A stretch of DNA of 64,000 bases from Kitasatospora sp. NBC_01246 (lineage in GTDB: Bacteria; Actinomycetota; Actinomycetes; Streptomycetales; Streptomycetaceae), in the NCBI RefSeq assembly GCF_036226505.1, contig NZ_CP108484.1, positions 1,550,001-1,614,000 of the forward strand, in the 5' to 3' direction. Both the position numbers and the translations under genes were made by a program. The notes under the pieces were generated by a model that was not told where the DNA came from, made no database searches, and saw only the letters and a program-made list of their open reading frames with translations. Every line of letters begins with the position of its first letter. Position 1 is the stretch's first letter. Of this stretch, positions 49,961-58,774 are shown one piece after another.

Positions 49961-51414
49961 AGATCCTCTTCGTGTCGATCAACAAGCTGAAGTCCTTCCG
50001 GCCGGTCCTGCCGATCGGCATGGTCACCATCGCCACCCAGGCGCGGGCGGCCGGGTACCAGGTCGAGACGCTGGACCTGATGTGGGAGGAGGAGGACGAG
50101 CCGGTCGTCCGGGCCGCGGTCCGCGCCTTCAAGCCCGACGTGGTGGGGATCTCGATCCGCAACGTCGACTCGCAGAGCATGCTGGAGCCGGTCGTCTACA
50201 CCCCGCTCGCCCGCGAGGTGGCCGACTGGTCGCGCGACGAACTGCCCGGCGTCACCGTGCTGCTGGGCGGTCCGGGGTTCTCCACCGTCCCCGAGGACCT
50301 GATGGACTTCGTCCGGGCCGACTACGGGATCACCGGTTTCGCCGAGGAGTCCGTCCAGCCGCTGCTGGACCACCTGGCCCGGGGCGAGGAACCGCTGGAC
50401 GTGCCCGGGGTGATCAGCCCGCGCGAGGGCGGCGGCTACCACCGGCGCGACGCCGTCTTCCGGATCGACTACCGCAAGGCGGCCCGCCCCGACCCGGCCC
50501 TGTACGACCAGCGCTACTTCAGCTACTCGTACGAGACCCACGACCGCAGCCTCAAGGTGCCGGCGACCATCCAGACCAAGAAGGGCTGCGTGCTGGAGTG
50601 CGTCTTCTGCAGCAACTTCCTGGTGGACGGCACCGGCGTGAAGTTCGACGAGGTCTCCCGGGTGGCCGACGAGGTGGAACGGCTGCGCGACGAGGGCCTG
50701 GAGGTCCTGGAGATCGTCGACGGGGTCTTCAACCTGCCGCTCAACTACTCGCTGGAGGTGCTGCGGGAGTTCGTCCGCCGGGGCATCGAGATGCCGTGGT
50801 CCTGCATGGTCAACCCGGGCAACGTGACCTCCGAACTGGTCGACCTGATGGTCCGCACCGGCTGCTACTACGTCGAGTTCGGCACCGACTCGGCGTGTGA
50901 CCGGATCCTGCGCGGGCTGAAGAAGAACTTCCGCCAGCGCCAGATCATCGAGTCGCACCGCAAGTTCGTCGAGGCCGGCATCCGGGTCGAGCACTGCCTG
51001 TTCATCGGCAGCCCCGGCGACGACCGGGACTCGGTCCGCGAGACCTTCGACGTGATGGAGCAGCTCGTGCCGCCCGCCACGCCCGACGTGCACGCCTTCT
51101 GGACGCTCGGCCTGCGGGTCTGCCGGGGCACCGCCCTGCACACCACCGCCGTCGCCGAAGGCATGATCACCGGAACGGAGCGATTCATCGTGCCCAAGTA
51201 CTACTGCTCCCGCGCGGTCATCGAGGACGCCGCCGTCCTCGACGAGATCCAGGCGCGGGTGCTCGCCAACGACAACTGGTACCTGTGGTGGGGGCTCAAC
51301 TCGATCAGCCTGCGCGAGCGCATCACCATGGCCCGCGCGGAGAGCGAGCGGATCGAGGCCGAGCTGAACGACCACCTGCCGCCGCTCCCGGCGGCCGGGG
51401 ACGGTGCCCGGTGA
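49957..51414 (+). CDS. B12-binding-domain radical SAM enzyme
   Basis: Protein of 485 residues. Residues 1-140 are a Rossmann-like cobalamin-binding domain (ILFVSINKLKSF, VGISIRNVDSQ, VLLGGPGFSTVPEDLM). The radical SAM cluster motif CxxxCxxC is C211-C215-C218 in TKKGCVLECVFCSNF. Later segments LEIVDGVFNLP, GCYYVEFGTDS and HCLFIGSPGDDRDSV follow the TIM-barrel core of class B radical SAM methyltransferases/cyclases. Known members methylate unactivated carbons or rearrange rings using methylcobalamin and SAM. Substrate here unknown. The GTG start overlaps the decarboxylase stop and its stop overlaps the dehydrogenase start, so expression is tightly coupled. Confidence 0.9.
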   Translation: MKILFVSINKLKSFRPVLPIGMVTIATQARAAGYQVETLDLMWEEEDEPVVRAAVRAFKPDVVGISIRNVDSQSMLEPVVYTPLAREVADWSRDELPGVTVLLGGPGFSTVPEDLMDFVRADYGITGFAEESVQPLLDHLARGEEPLDVPGVISPREGGGYHRRDAVFRIDYRKAARPDPALYDQRYFSYSYETHDRSLKVPATIQTKKGCVLECVFCSNFLVDGTGVKFDEVSRVADEVERLRDEGLEVLEIVDGVFNLPLNYSLEVLREFVRRGIEMPWSCMVNPGNVTSELVDLMVRTGCYYVEFGTDSACDRILRGLKKNFRQRQIIESHRKFVEAGIRVEHCLFIGSPGDDRDSVRETFDVMEQLVPPATPDVHAFWTLGLRVCRGTALHTTAVAEGMITGTERFIVPKYYCSRAVIEDAAVLDEIQARVLANDNWYLWWGLNSISLRERITMARAESERIEAELNDHLPPLPAAGDGAR

Positions 51415-52463
51415 GCGCCGGGGCGGACCTGCGGCTGACCGGCCCCGGCCGGCTCACCGTCGACGAGGCGAAGCCGCCGACCGCGCCGCTCGGCCCGGAC
51501 GAGGTCCTGGTCGAGGTCGACCGGGTCACCCTGTGCGGCAGCGACCAGGCGCTGTACGACGGCGCCTACGGCGGCCCGAGCAGCTACCCGCTGCGCTTCG
51601 GCCACGAGTGGTCCGGCCTGGTGGTCGACACCGGGAGCAACGGCCGCGCGCTGCTGGGCCAGTGGGTCACCGGCGACTGCTCGCGCTGGTGCGGGGACTG
51701 CCCGCGCTGCGGCACCGACCGCAACGTCTGCACCCGGATCGAGAAGTTCGGCCTCACCGTCGACGGCTTCTCGACCCGGCTGCGGACCGTGGACCGCCGC
51801 TACCTCTACCCCGACACGCACGGCCTGGGCCCCGGCCTGCTGGCGCTCTCCGAGTTCTTCGCCGTCGCCGCCCAGGGCCTGCGGCGGATCGACCCGCGCC
51901 CCGACGAGCGGATCCTGGTGATCGGCGCCGGCGCCCTCGGCCTGGCGAGCTACCTGCTGCTCACCGGGGCGTACGGGGCGGGCGGGGTGGAGCTGCTGGA
52001 GGCGGACCCGGTGAAGGCCGCCGCCGTCACCGCGCTGCTGCCGAGCGCCCGGGTCCGCACCGCCGCGCCCGAGCCCGACGCCGCCGCGCGGTCCGCCGGC
52101 GGGTACGCCGCCCTGACCGCCGCCGCCCGGTACGACCTGACCGTGGACTGCTCCAGCGGCGCCGACGGCCTCGCCACCGCGCTGGCCTGCGCCGTCCCCC
52201 GCGGCCGGGTGCTCTGCTTCGGGCTGCGCCGCAGCGCCGCGCTCCGCACCGACCTGCTGGTGGCCAACGCCCTGACCCTGGTCGGCTCGATCGGCGGCAC
52301 CGGCGGCTTCCACCGCGCCCAGGAGTTCCTGGCCGGCCACCGCGAGGAGGCCGGGCTGCTGGTCACCCACCGCCTGCCGGCCGAACGGGCGGCGGAGGCC
52401 TTCACGCTCGACCCCCGTACCCGGATCAAGACCCAGCTGATGTTTGGAGAGGATGCCCGGTGA
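51411..52463 (+). CDS. Zinc-dependent medium-chain alcohol/polyol dehydrogenase
   Basis: MDR-family dehydrogenase of 350 residues. Catalytic zinc ligands are Cys in VTLCGSDQALYD and His-Glu in FGHEWSGLV; the structural zinc loop has four Cys in CSRWCGDCPRCGTDRNVC. The Rossmann motif is VIGAGALGLASYLL. The pattern is closest to sorbitol/threonine dehydrogenase-type enzymes and to the cyclitol dehydrogenases of aminocyclitol pathways. Inference: oxidises a hydroxyl of the carbocycle made by the cyclase at 45022, before amination or ring modification. The GTG start (GTGA overlap) is preferred over an in-frame ATG upstream that lies inside the radical SAM gene. Confidence 0.9.
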   Translation: MSAGADLRLTGPGRLTVDEAKPPTAPLGPDEVLVEVDRVTLCGSDQALYDGAYGGPSSYPLRFGHEWSGLVVDTGSNGRALLGQWVTGDCSRWCGDCPRCGTDRNVCTRIEKFGLTVDGFSTRLRTVDRRYLYPDTHGLGPGLLALSEFFAVAAQGLRRIDPRPDERILVIGAGALGLASYLLLTGAYGAGGVELLEADPVKAAAVTALLPSARVRTAAPEPDAAARSAGGYAALTAAARYDLTVDCSSGADGLATALACAVPRGRVLCFGLRRSAALRTDLLVANALTLVGSIGGTGGFHRAQEFLAGHREEAGLLVTHRLPAERAAEAFTLDPRTRIKTQLMFGEDAR

Positions 52464-53794
52464 CCACCGCCGACCGCCCCCCGCACCTGCGCTATCCGGA
52501 GATCCGGGAGGCCGCGCTGGCCGACCTGGCCGCGTTCGAGAAGCTCAGCCCCGACCAGGTGCCCGACCACCAGTTCGATCTGCTGCGCCGCCAGTTGGAC
52601 CACGCCTTCGCCAACTCGCCGTTCTACCGGGAGCGCTGGGCCGGGCGGCACGGCTCTCTGCGGCCCACCAGTGCCGAGGAGCTGCGGACCCTGCCCTTCA
52701 CCACCAAGGCCGAGCTGCGCGGCGCCTACCCGTTCGGCCTGCTGGCCGTCGGCCGGGAGGAGCTGATCCGCTACGGCGAGTCCACCGGCACCACCGGCAG
52801 CCCCACCTCCTCGATGATCACCTACGAGGACTGGATCCGCGGCAACGTCGCGGTCGAGCAGTCCGTCGGCCACGTGCTCGGCCCCGGCGACCTCGTCTTC
52901 ATCGCCATCCCCTACGAACTCGCCTTCGCCTCCTACGACCTGGACCGGGCGCTGGAGCAGAACGGCGCGGCCGTGGTGCCGGTCGGCACGCTCAGCCTGG
53001 TCTGCCCGTTCGAGCGGATGGTCGAGATGATGTGGACCGTCCGCCCGACCGCCCTGGTCTGCACGCCCAGCCGGGCGCTGCGCCTCTACGACATGTTGAA
53101 GGACACCGGGCGCGACCCGGCCGAGATCGGGCTGAAGACCTTCCTCTACGTCGGCGAGACCTGCTCCCCCGCCAAGCTGGAGAAGATCGCCGCGCTCTGG
53201 GGCGTCCGGCTCTCCAACGCCTACGGCTCCACCGAGACCAACTCGCTCGGCCTGGTCTGCGAGCGGGGCAGCCTGCACCTCACCGAGGACCGGCACCTGT
53301 TCGAGGTGATCGACCCGGAGACCACCGAACCCGTCCCCGACGGCACCGCCGGCGAGCTGGTCATCACCGCCCTGGCCGGCCGGGCCATGCCACTGCTGCG
53401 CTACCGCAGCGGGGACTTCGTCACCGTCTCCGCCGAGCCCTGCGCCTGCGGCAGCCCGCGCCGGGTGCTCTCGCACCACGGCCGGGTCAGCGAGCAGCTG
53501 ACCGTCGGCGGGCAGCGGATCAACAAGCTGGCGCTGGAGCAGACCGTGCTCGCCACCGAGGGCGCCGGCCTCTACTGGGCGGCCGGCGTCTCCGGGGACC
53601 ACCTGGAGATCCGGGTCGAGGCCGAGGTCGAGGACCCGGCGGCGCTCTGCGCGGCCGTCGCCGAGCGGGTCACCGCGGAGTTCGCGGTGCCCGCCTCGGT
53701 CGCCCCGATCGACCGCGCCCAGGTGCGGCGGGCGATGGACCGGATGCTCAAGCCCGGCAGCCTCACCATCGAGGACCTGGAGGCGGTCTCATGA
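52460..53794 (+). CDS. PaaK-like adenylate-forming ligase (phenylacetate-CoA ligase family)
   Basis: Protein of 444 residues. The FANSPFYRERWAG start, ESTGTTGSPTSSMIT P-loop, NAYGSTETNSLG and LRYRSGDFVTV with the zinc-like CACGSP are PaaK-family features. Members activate aryl or small carboxylic acids as AMP esters and pass them to CoA, a carrier or directly to an amine. No carrier protein gene is present between 43.4 and 62.4 kb, so either CoA is the acceptor or this acts as an amide ligase. The C-terminal A10-like lysine region is MLKPGSLTIEDL. GTG start overlapping the dehydrogenase stop; coupled also to the following gene. Confidence 0.88.
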   Translation: MTTADRPPHLRYPEIREAALADLAAFEKLSPDQVPDHQFDLLRRQLDHAFANSPFYRERWAGRHGSLRPTSAEELRTLPFTTKAELRGAYPFGLLAVGREELIRYGESTGTTGSPTSSMITYEDWIRGNVAVEQSVGHVLGPGDLVFIAIPYELAFASYDLDRALEQNGAAVVPVGTLSLVCPFERMVEMMWTVRPTALVCTPSRALRLYDMLKDTGRDPAEIGLKTFLYVGETCSPAKLEKIAALWGVRLSNAYGSTETNSLGLVCERGSLHLTEDRHLFEVIDPETTEPVPDGTAGELVITALAGRAMPLLRYRSGDFVTVSAEPCACGSPRRVLSHHGRVSEQLTVGGQRINKLALEQTVLATEGAGLYWAAGVSGDHLEIRVEAEVEDPAALCAAVAERVTAEFAVPASVAPIDRAQVRRAMDRMLKPGSLTIEDLEAVS

Positions 53795-54672
53795 CCCTCG
53801 GCCTGCGCCCGGGCAACCCCGCCGAACCCCGGCACAACGACCCCGGCACGATCGCCGTGGTCGGCCTCGGCCGGCTGGGCTCGGTGCTGGCCGACCGGCT
53901 GGCCGAGCGCTTCCCGGTGCTGCTCAACGACAGCGACCCCGCGGTCGCCCGGCGGGTCGCCGCCGAGCTGTCGCTGCCCGACATGGACCAGCGCGAGATC
54001 CTCTCCGCCGCCGACACCGTGCTGCTCTGCGTCCCGCCGCAGGAGACCGCGGCCGCGCTGCGCCGGCTCGCCGCGCTGACCGAACAGGTCGGCCGCCGGG
54101 CGCTGTTCGTCAACATGGCGACCAGCGTGCCCACCGAGGACCTGCCGGACCTCGGCGTGGAGGTGGTCGGCCTCAAGCCGGTCTGCCAGTTCACCGCCGT
54201 GGCCCTCGGCCTCAAGACCGTCCTGGTCACCTCCGCACCGCGCCGGATCGGCCTGCTGCGGACCCTCGCCGCCGACCTCGGCGAGGTGGTGCTCGGACCG
54301 GAGGCGTGCGTCGGCCCGGCCAACCGCGCCGCCACCAAGGCCGCCCTGCGCGCCTGCGCCGAACTGGCCGCCGAACTGACCGGCCGCGGCCTGCCCACCG
54401 ACATCGTGCGGGCGGCGATCCGCAACGTCTTCGTCGGGACGGCGCTGGACTACCCGCCCTCGGACGCCAACCCCTACACCCGCTCGGTGCTGGAGGAGAT
54501 CGCCGCCGAGGCCGTCGGCGCCGCGCCGCCCGCCGCCGACCGGGCACCGGCCGGGCCGCGGGCCGCCGTCCGGCCACCGACCGTCCTGCCACCCACCGAC
54601 CTCGTCCCGCCGGACGCGCTCGGCTGGGCCGCCTGGGCCGAGCGCCCCGTCACCCCGGGAGGACCCGCATGA
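53791..54672 (+). CDS. NAD(P)-binding reductase (pyrroline-carboxylate / F420-NADP reductase-like)
   Basis: Protein of 293 residues. An N-terminal Rossmann fold with TIAVVGLGRLGSVLADRL binds NAD(P); DTVLLCVPPQETAAAL and FVNMATSVPTEDL follow, as in ProC, imine reductases and the F420-dependent NADP reductase group. A helical C-terminal part (VGPANRAATKAALRAC) would form the dimer. The last 55 residues are Pro/Ala-rich. Inference: reduces an imine or keto group, perhaps after amination of the carbocycle. ATGA overlaps on both sides fix start and end. Exact subfamily not certain. Confidence 0.8.
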   Translation: MTLGLRPGNPAEPRHNDPGTIAVVGLGRLGSVLADRLAERFPVLLNDSDPAVARRVAAELSLPDMDQREILSAADTVLLCVPPQETAAALRRLAALTEQVGRRALFVNMATSVPTEDLPDLGVEVVGLKPVCQFTAVALGLKTVLVTSAPRRIGLLRTLAADLGEVVLGPEACVGPANRAATKAALRACAELAAELTGRGLPTDIVRAAIRNVFVGTALDYPPSDANPYTRSVLEEIAAEAVGAAPPAADRAPAGPRAAVRPPTVLPPTDLVPPDALGWAAWAERPVTPGGPA

Positions 54673-55808
54673 CCACCACCCCGCCGGACGTCCCGCACGG
54701 CGGCGCGCACTGCGAGACCGCGTCGATGCGCAAGCAACTGGCCGCGCACGACCTGCCGATCAGCGAGGCGATGCTGTTCGGCGTGGCCGGCGGCATCAAC
54801 TTCATGCACATGCCCGCCCCGCCCGGCGGACGCGGCTTCACCGGCGGCCGCAACGGCCCGTTCCCCGAGTTCACCCGGCGGATGGCGGCCGGCGTCGGCC
54901 TCGACCTGGAGGTCGCCGTCACCGACGACCCCGAGCGCGCCTGGGGCGACCTGCTGGCCGAACTCGACCTCGGCCGCCCGGCGGTGGTCTACGCGGACCT
55001 CTTCCACCTGCCGTACTTCCAGGCCACCCGGCACTTCGGCGGCCACGCGATCGTCGTCGTCGGCCACGACCGGGACGACGACACCGTCACCGTCTCGGAC
55101 CGCCCGGCCCGCGCGCAGACCCTGACCACGGCCGAACTCGCCACCGCCCGGGCCTCCGGCCACCAGCCCTTCCCGCCCCGGCACGCCCTGCTGCGCGCCG
55201 ACTGGAAGGCCGCCCGGTACCCCACCGAGGACGACATCCGCCAGGGCATCCGCTGGTCCTGCCGCGCGATGCTGCACCCGCCCGTGCCCAGCTTCGGGCT
55301 GCGCGGCCTCGACTCCTACGGCGCCGGTCTGCGGCACCTGCTGCTCAGCGACACCCCCGCCGCCGCCGTGGTGGACGAACTCGCGGGCGCCTACGTCGAC
55401 TTCGAACTGGCCGGCACCGGGGGGAACGCCTTCCGCAACCTGTTCCGGACCTTCCTGACCGAAGCCGCCGAGCTCACCGGGGACCACCGGCTGGCCGACG
55501 CCGCCCTGCTCTGCGCCGACAGCGCCGGGCGCTGGGAGCGGGTGATCGCCCTGCTGCTGCCCGACTGGACGCCCGCGTTCACCGAACTCGGCGCCGCCTA
55601 CCGGGCACGGGAGGCCGAGCTGCTGGACGGCGGCGCCGCCGCCCTCGCCCGGGCCGCCCTGCTCGGCGAGCGGCTGCCCGACCTGCGGGCCGCCGCGGCC
55701 GCCGGGCTCGCCCCGGTGCGCGAGCGCCTCGCCGGGGAGCTGCGGGCGGCCCTGGCCTCCGTCGCCGAGACCGAGCGGGAGCTGTTCGCCCTGCTGAGGG
55801 AGGTGTGA
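54669..55808 (+). CDS. BtrH-like protein (BtrH_N / DUF4872 family)
   Basis: Protein of 379 residues. The N-terminal segment GGAHCETASMRKQL then SEAMLFGVAGGINFMHM is the BtrH_N signature, with candidate nucleophile Cys15 next to His14; the papain-like fold also needs the later His of RHFGGHAIVVVGHD. The C-terminal half corresponds to DUF4872. In butirosin biosynthesis BtrH transfers an acyl group from a carrier protein to the aminocyclitol antibiotic. Here no carrier gene is nearby, so the acyl donor may be the product of the PaaK-like ligase, or the protein may be a peptidase-type enzyme. Two ATGA/GTGA overlaps tie it to its neighbours. Confidence 0.83.
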   Translation: MTTTPPDVPHGGAHCETASMRKQLAAHDLPISEAMLFGVAGGINFMHMPAPPGGRGFTGGRNGPFPEFTRRMAAGVGLDLEVAVTDDPERAWGDLLAELDLGRPAVVYADLFHLPYFQATRHFGGHAIVVVGHDRDDDTVTVSDRPARAQTLTTAELATARASGHQPFPPRHALLRADWKAARYPTEDDIRQGIRWSCRAMLHPPVPSFGLRGLDSYGAGLRHLLLSDTPAAAVVDELAGAYVDFELAGTGGNAFRNLFRTFLTEAAELTGDHRLADAALLCADSAGRWERVIALLLPDWTPAFTELGAAYRAREAELLDGGAAALARAALLGERLPDLRAAAAAGLAPVRERLAGELRAALASVAETERELFALLREV

Positions 55809-56494
55809 GCGGGGTGTCCACCGGCCTGCTGCCGGCCGTCCGGACGCCGACCCGCCACCGGCTCTCCGACGAGGCCGACCGGCTGGCGTACGACCGGTAC
55901 GTGGCCGCCCGCAACCAGTACAAGGAGGAGTTCCTCGACCTGCTGGAGAGCGCCTGCACGGACGGCCCGGTGCTGGAGGTCGGCCCCGGCTACGGCGGGT
56001 TCGCCGCCCTGCTGCTGGCCCGCCGCCCGGTCGACCTGCGGGTGCTCTGCACCGACCCGGGCGCCGTCGCCCCGCTGCGCGAGCGGCTCGGCGCGGCGGT
56101 GCCGGTCGACCACTGGCCGGCCGGCGGCCCGCTGCCGGCCCCCCTCGCCGGGCGCCACCCGCTGGTCTACAGCGTGCACGCGCTCGGGGAGTGCACCGAC
56201 CCCACCGCCCTGCTCCGCGGAGCGGCGCGGGCCCTGGCCCCCGGCGGCCGGCTGCTGGTCAACGACCTGCGCCGGGACCCGGATCCGTTCATCCTCGAAT
56301 ACACCCTGCGCGAGATGGCCGCCGACGACTCGCCCGACGGCCAGTACCGCTTGCGCACCTACCTGGACTCCCTGCGCGGCGCCTGGACCGGCGCCGAACT
56401 GCGTCAACTGCTCGACGCCGCGGGGATGGCCGACTGGGCGGTCGGCCCGGACGGCCCGATGGCACTCACCGTCGAGCACCACCGCGCCACCTGA
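55805..56494 (+). CDS. Methyltransferase-fold protein paired with HemN-like radical SAM enzyme (upstream copy)
   Basis: Protein of 229 residues of class I methyltransferase fold; motif I is VLEVGPGYGGFA at residues 57-68, then LCTDPGAVAPL and LVYSVHALGECTD and LAPGGRLLVNDL. Its last 110 residues align by eye with those of the methyltransferase at 57996-58760 (LxxDxD...FILEYTLRE, AELRQLLDAAGMADWAV against EMRELLDQVGLNDWSV), so the two are paralogs. They flank the HemN-like radical SAM gene. Inference: one or both catalyse a SAM-dependent step coupled to the radical enzyme. GTG start overlapping the BtrH-like stop. Confidence 0.85.
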   Translation: MSGVSTGLLPAVRTPTRHRLSDEADRLAYDRYVAARNQYKEEFLDLLESACTDGPVLEVGPGYGGFAALLLARRPVDLRVLCTDPGAVAPLRERLGAAVPVDHWPAGGPLPAPLAGRHPLVYSVHALGECTDPTALLRGAARALAPGGRLLVNDLRRDPDPFILEYTLREMAADDSPDGQYRLRTYLDSLRGAWTGAELRQLLDAAGMADWAVGPDGPMALTVEHHRAT

Positions 56495-56509
56495 CGACCG
56501 GAGAGGCAC

Positions 56510-58009
56510 ATGACCCAAGAAGCGATCACCCGGAACTTCCTCGACACCCCCAGCTTCTGGCGCGACTACCCGGAGCGGGACATCGAGTTCGTCCGCTGGT
56601 ACCCGTGCGACGTCAAGCCGCTGTCGGCGGACCAGATCTACGCCACCCGGGAGAAGTTCCCGAAGACCACGTCGTTCTACGTGCACATCCCGTTCTGCAA
56701 CCAGGTCTGCACCAGCTGCCCGTACAACAAGTTCTCCACCCGCAACACCCTCACCCAGCGCTACATCCAGGCGCTCAAGCGGGAGATCGACCTCTACTCG
56801 CAGCTGCCGCACGTCCGGGACACCGTCTTCACCTCCGGCTACTTCGGCGGCGGCACGCCCACCACGCTGCGCGCCGAGGAGCTCGACGACCTGCTGGGCT
56901 ACATGAAGCAGCGGCTCAACTTCAGCCCGGACTGCTCGGTCACCATCGAGTCCACCCCCGTCGACGTCGACCAGCAGAAGCTGGACGTGCTGCTCAAGCA
57001 CGGCGTCAACCGGATGAGCCTGGGCGTCCAGACCTTCCACGACCCGCTGCTGCGCTACCTCGGCCGGGCCCGGGCGCACACCGGCGAGTCCGCCACCCGC
57101 ACCATCGAGCTGATCGACCGCAGCGGCCTGGAGAACCTCTGCATCGACTACATGATCGGCATCCCCGGCCAGACCCCCGAGCTGTGGGCGCAGGACATCC
57201 GCACCCTGATGGACCTCCCGGTGACGTCCTTCTCGGTCTACAACTACGCGGTCATGCCCGGCTCGGAGGTGTTCTTCGCGCTGCAGAGCGGCGCCACGCC
57301 GCCCTGCCCGAGCACCCGCGAGGCCGACGAGATGTACCAGTACCTGCACACCACGCTGATGGACGCGGGCTACCTGGCGCTCACCTACAACGACTTCATC
57401 GAGCCGATGCGGCCCGAGTGGGAGGCGGCCGGGGTCAAGACGTACCCGGTGGTGAAGGACGGCAGCAAGCCGTACCGCGGCCTGGAGACGGACACCTTCT
57501 ACCTGACCGACCACCTGTCCCAGATCTGGGGCCGGTGCGGGGACATGGTGGCCATCGGCTCGGGCGCCTACGGGTACCTGAACAACCACATGTACCTCAA
57601 CGAGCCGGACATCGAGTCGTACATCAGCCGGTGCAACGAGGGCCGGCTGCCGGTGGTGATGGGCGCCTACACCGACGAGCACGAGCAGCGCTGCCGCAGC
57701 CTCGTCCTGGGGCTGAAGCTGCTGCGGGTCAAGCGCTCGGTCTACCGCGAGCGGCACGGCGTCGACCCGTACGAGTACTTCAAGGACAAGGTCGACGACC
57801 TGGTGGCCAAGGGGCTGCTGGAGGTCGACGCCGACGCGATCCAGGTCACCTACCCGAAGGGCTGGTACTACATCGACAACATCTCCAAGAGCTTCTACTC
57901 GGACGCCAACTACCGGCTTCCGCAGCCGACCTCGGCGAGCACCGAGATCCTCAAGTGGCAGATCGACCGCACCGACGGCCGGAAGGGGCTCCCCCTTGTC
58001 CAGTTCTGA
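56510..58009 (+). CDS. HemN-like radical SAM enzyme (cyclopropanation/methylation type)
   Basis: Protein of 499 residues with the HemN-type motif YVHIPFCNQVCTSCPYNKF; cluster cysteines are C63, C67 and C70. Next come YFGGGTPTTL, IESTPVDVD, VNRMSLGVQTFHD, CIDYMIGIPGQTPE and SVYNYAVMPG, the coproporphyrinogen oxidase-like core. The C-terminal HemN domain is full length. Known relatives outside haem synthesis are class C radical SAM methyltransferases and the C10P-type enzymes, which use two SAM molecules. The overlap with the following methyltransferase gene mirrors C10P-C10Q of CC-1065, which build a cyclopropane. A haem role is unlikely here because of context. GGAGAGG precedes the ATG. Confidence 0.92.
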   Translation: MTQEAITRNFLDTPSFWRDYPERDIEFVRWYPCDVKPLSADQIYATREKFPKTTSFYVHIPFCNQVCTSCPYNKFSTRNTLTQRYIQALKREIDLYSQLPHVRDTVFTSGYFGGGTPTTLRAEELDDLLGYMKQRLNFSPDCSVTIESTPVDVDQQKLDVLLKHGVNRMSLGVQTFHDPLLRYLGRARAHTGESATRTIELIDRSGLENLCIDYMIGIPGQTPELWAQDIRTLMDLPVTSFSVYNYAVMPGSEVFFALQSGATPPCPSTREADEMYQYLHTTLMDAGYLALTYNDFIEPMRPEWEAAGVKTYPVVKDGSKPYRGLETDTFYLTDHLSQIWGRCGDMVAIGSGAYGYLNNHMYLNEPDIESYISRCNEGRLPVVMGAYTDEHEQRCRSLVLGLKLLRVKRSVYRERHGVDPYEYFKDKVDDLVAKGLLEVDADAIQVTYPKGWYYIDNISKSFYSDANYRLPQPTSASTEILKWQIDRTDGRKGLPLVQF

Positions 58010-58760
58010 GACCACCGCGCGCCGCTCCCGCCGGGGGCGGATCTTCGACCTCGCCGAGCGGGCCCCGCAGGGCGACCCGTTCGAGACCGCCGAGGAGTGC
58101 CGCGCCTACGACCGCAGCGTGCGCACCTCGATGATCATCCCGATGCAGCACATGATGAAGCTGATCGGGCCGGACTGCGGTCCGGACAAGGACGTCCTGG
58201 AGATCGGCTGCGCCAGCGGCCTGCTGTCGCTGCGCCTGGCCGCCCAGCACCGCGACTCCACCTTCACCGGGCTGGACAGCAACGACGCCTTCCTGGAGGT
58301 CGCCCGGGAGAACACCATCTTCGCCAACCTGGTCTCCTACGGCGGCGACTTCGCCTGCGACTGGGCCCGGTACAGCCGGCTGCCGTACCCGGACGACAGC
58401 TTCGACGTGGTGTTCAGCTTCTGCGCGATCAACCGGTGGGACAAGCCCGCCCGGATCCTGCCCGAGCTGGCCCGGGTCTGCCGCCCCGGCGGCGCCGTCC
58501 TGCTGTACGACCTGGCCCGGGACGCCGACGAGGGCATGGTCTCGTTCGTGCTGCAGTACGCCGGCGGTGACGCCAACGCGTTCATGACCTCGCTGCGGGC
58601 CTCGTACTCCACCGAGGAGATGCGCGAGCTGCTCGACCAGGTCGGCCTGAACGACTGGAGCGTCACCAAGGAAGGCATCAACCTGGTGGTCTCCTCCCGG
58701 GCCAGGGACACCGGGTACACGGTCGGCGAGCCCGGCATCTACGAGCGGATCTTCGACTGA
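57996..58760 (+). CDS. Methyltransferase-fold protein overlapping HemN-like gene (C10Q-like partner)
   Basis: Protein of 254 residues; motif I VLEIGCASGLLSLRL at residues 67-81, TGLDSNDAFLEVA, VVFSFCAINRWD and ELARVCRPGGAVLLYDL. Translation starts at TTG with GGAAGGGG about 7 nt upstream and lies 14 bp inside the radical SAM gene. The TTG choice follows from the frame and the ribosome site. In CC-1065 biosynthesis the methyltransferase C10Q closes the cyclopropane on the adduct formed by the HemN-like C10P; the same pairing is suggested here. It could otherwise be a plain methyltransferase. Followed by a strong hairpin that ends this operon. Confidence 0.87.
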   Translation: MSSSETTARRSRRGRIFDLAERAPQGDPFETAEECRAYDRSVRTSMIIPMQHMMKLIGPDCGPDKDVLEIGCASGLLSLRLAAQHRDSTFTGLDSNDAFLEVARENTIFANLVSYGGDFACDWARYSRLPYPDDSFDVVFSFCAINRWDKPARILPELARVCRPGGAVLLYDLARDADEGMVSFVLQYAGGDANAFMTSLRASYSTEEMRELLDQVGLNDWSVTKEGINLVVSSRARDTGYTVGEPGIYERIFD

Positions 58761-58774
58761 CGGTCCCCGCCCCA

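Noticed and set aside
45022..55808. Conventional 2-deoxystreptamine aminoglycoside (butirosin-like) cluster
   Set aside because: Only cyclase-like and BtrH-like genes match. The glutamine-dependent aminotransferase, glycosyltransferases and carrier protein are missing from the window.
56510..58009. Coproporphyrinogen dehydrogenase (HemN) of haem synthesis
   Set aside because: Same family core, but coupling with two methyltransferases inside a biosynthetic operon fits the non-haem HemN-like enzymes better.
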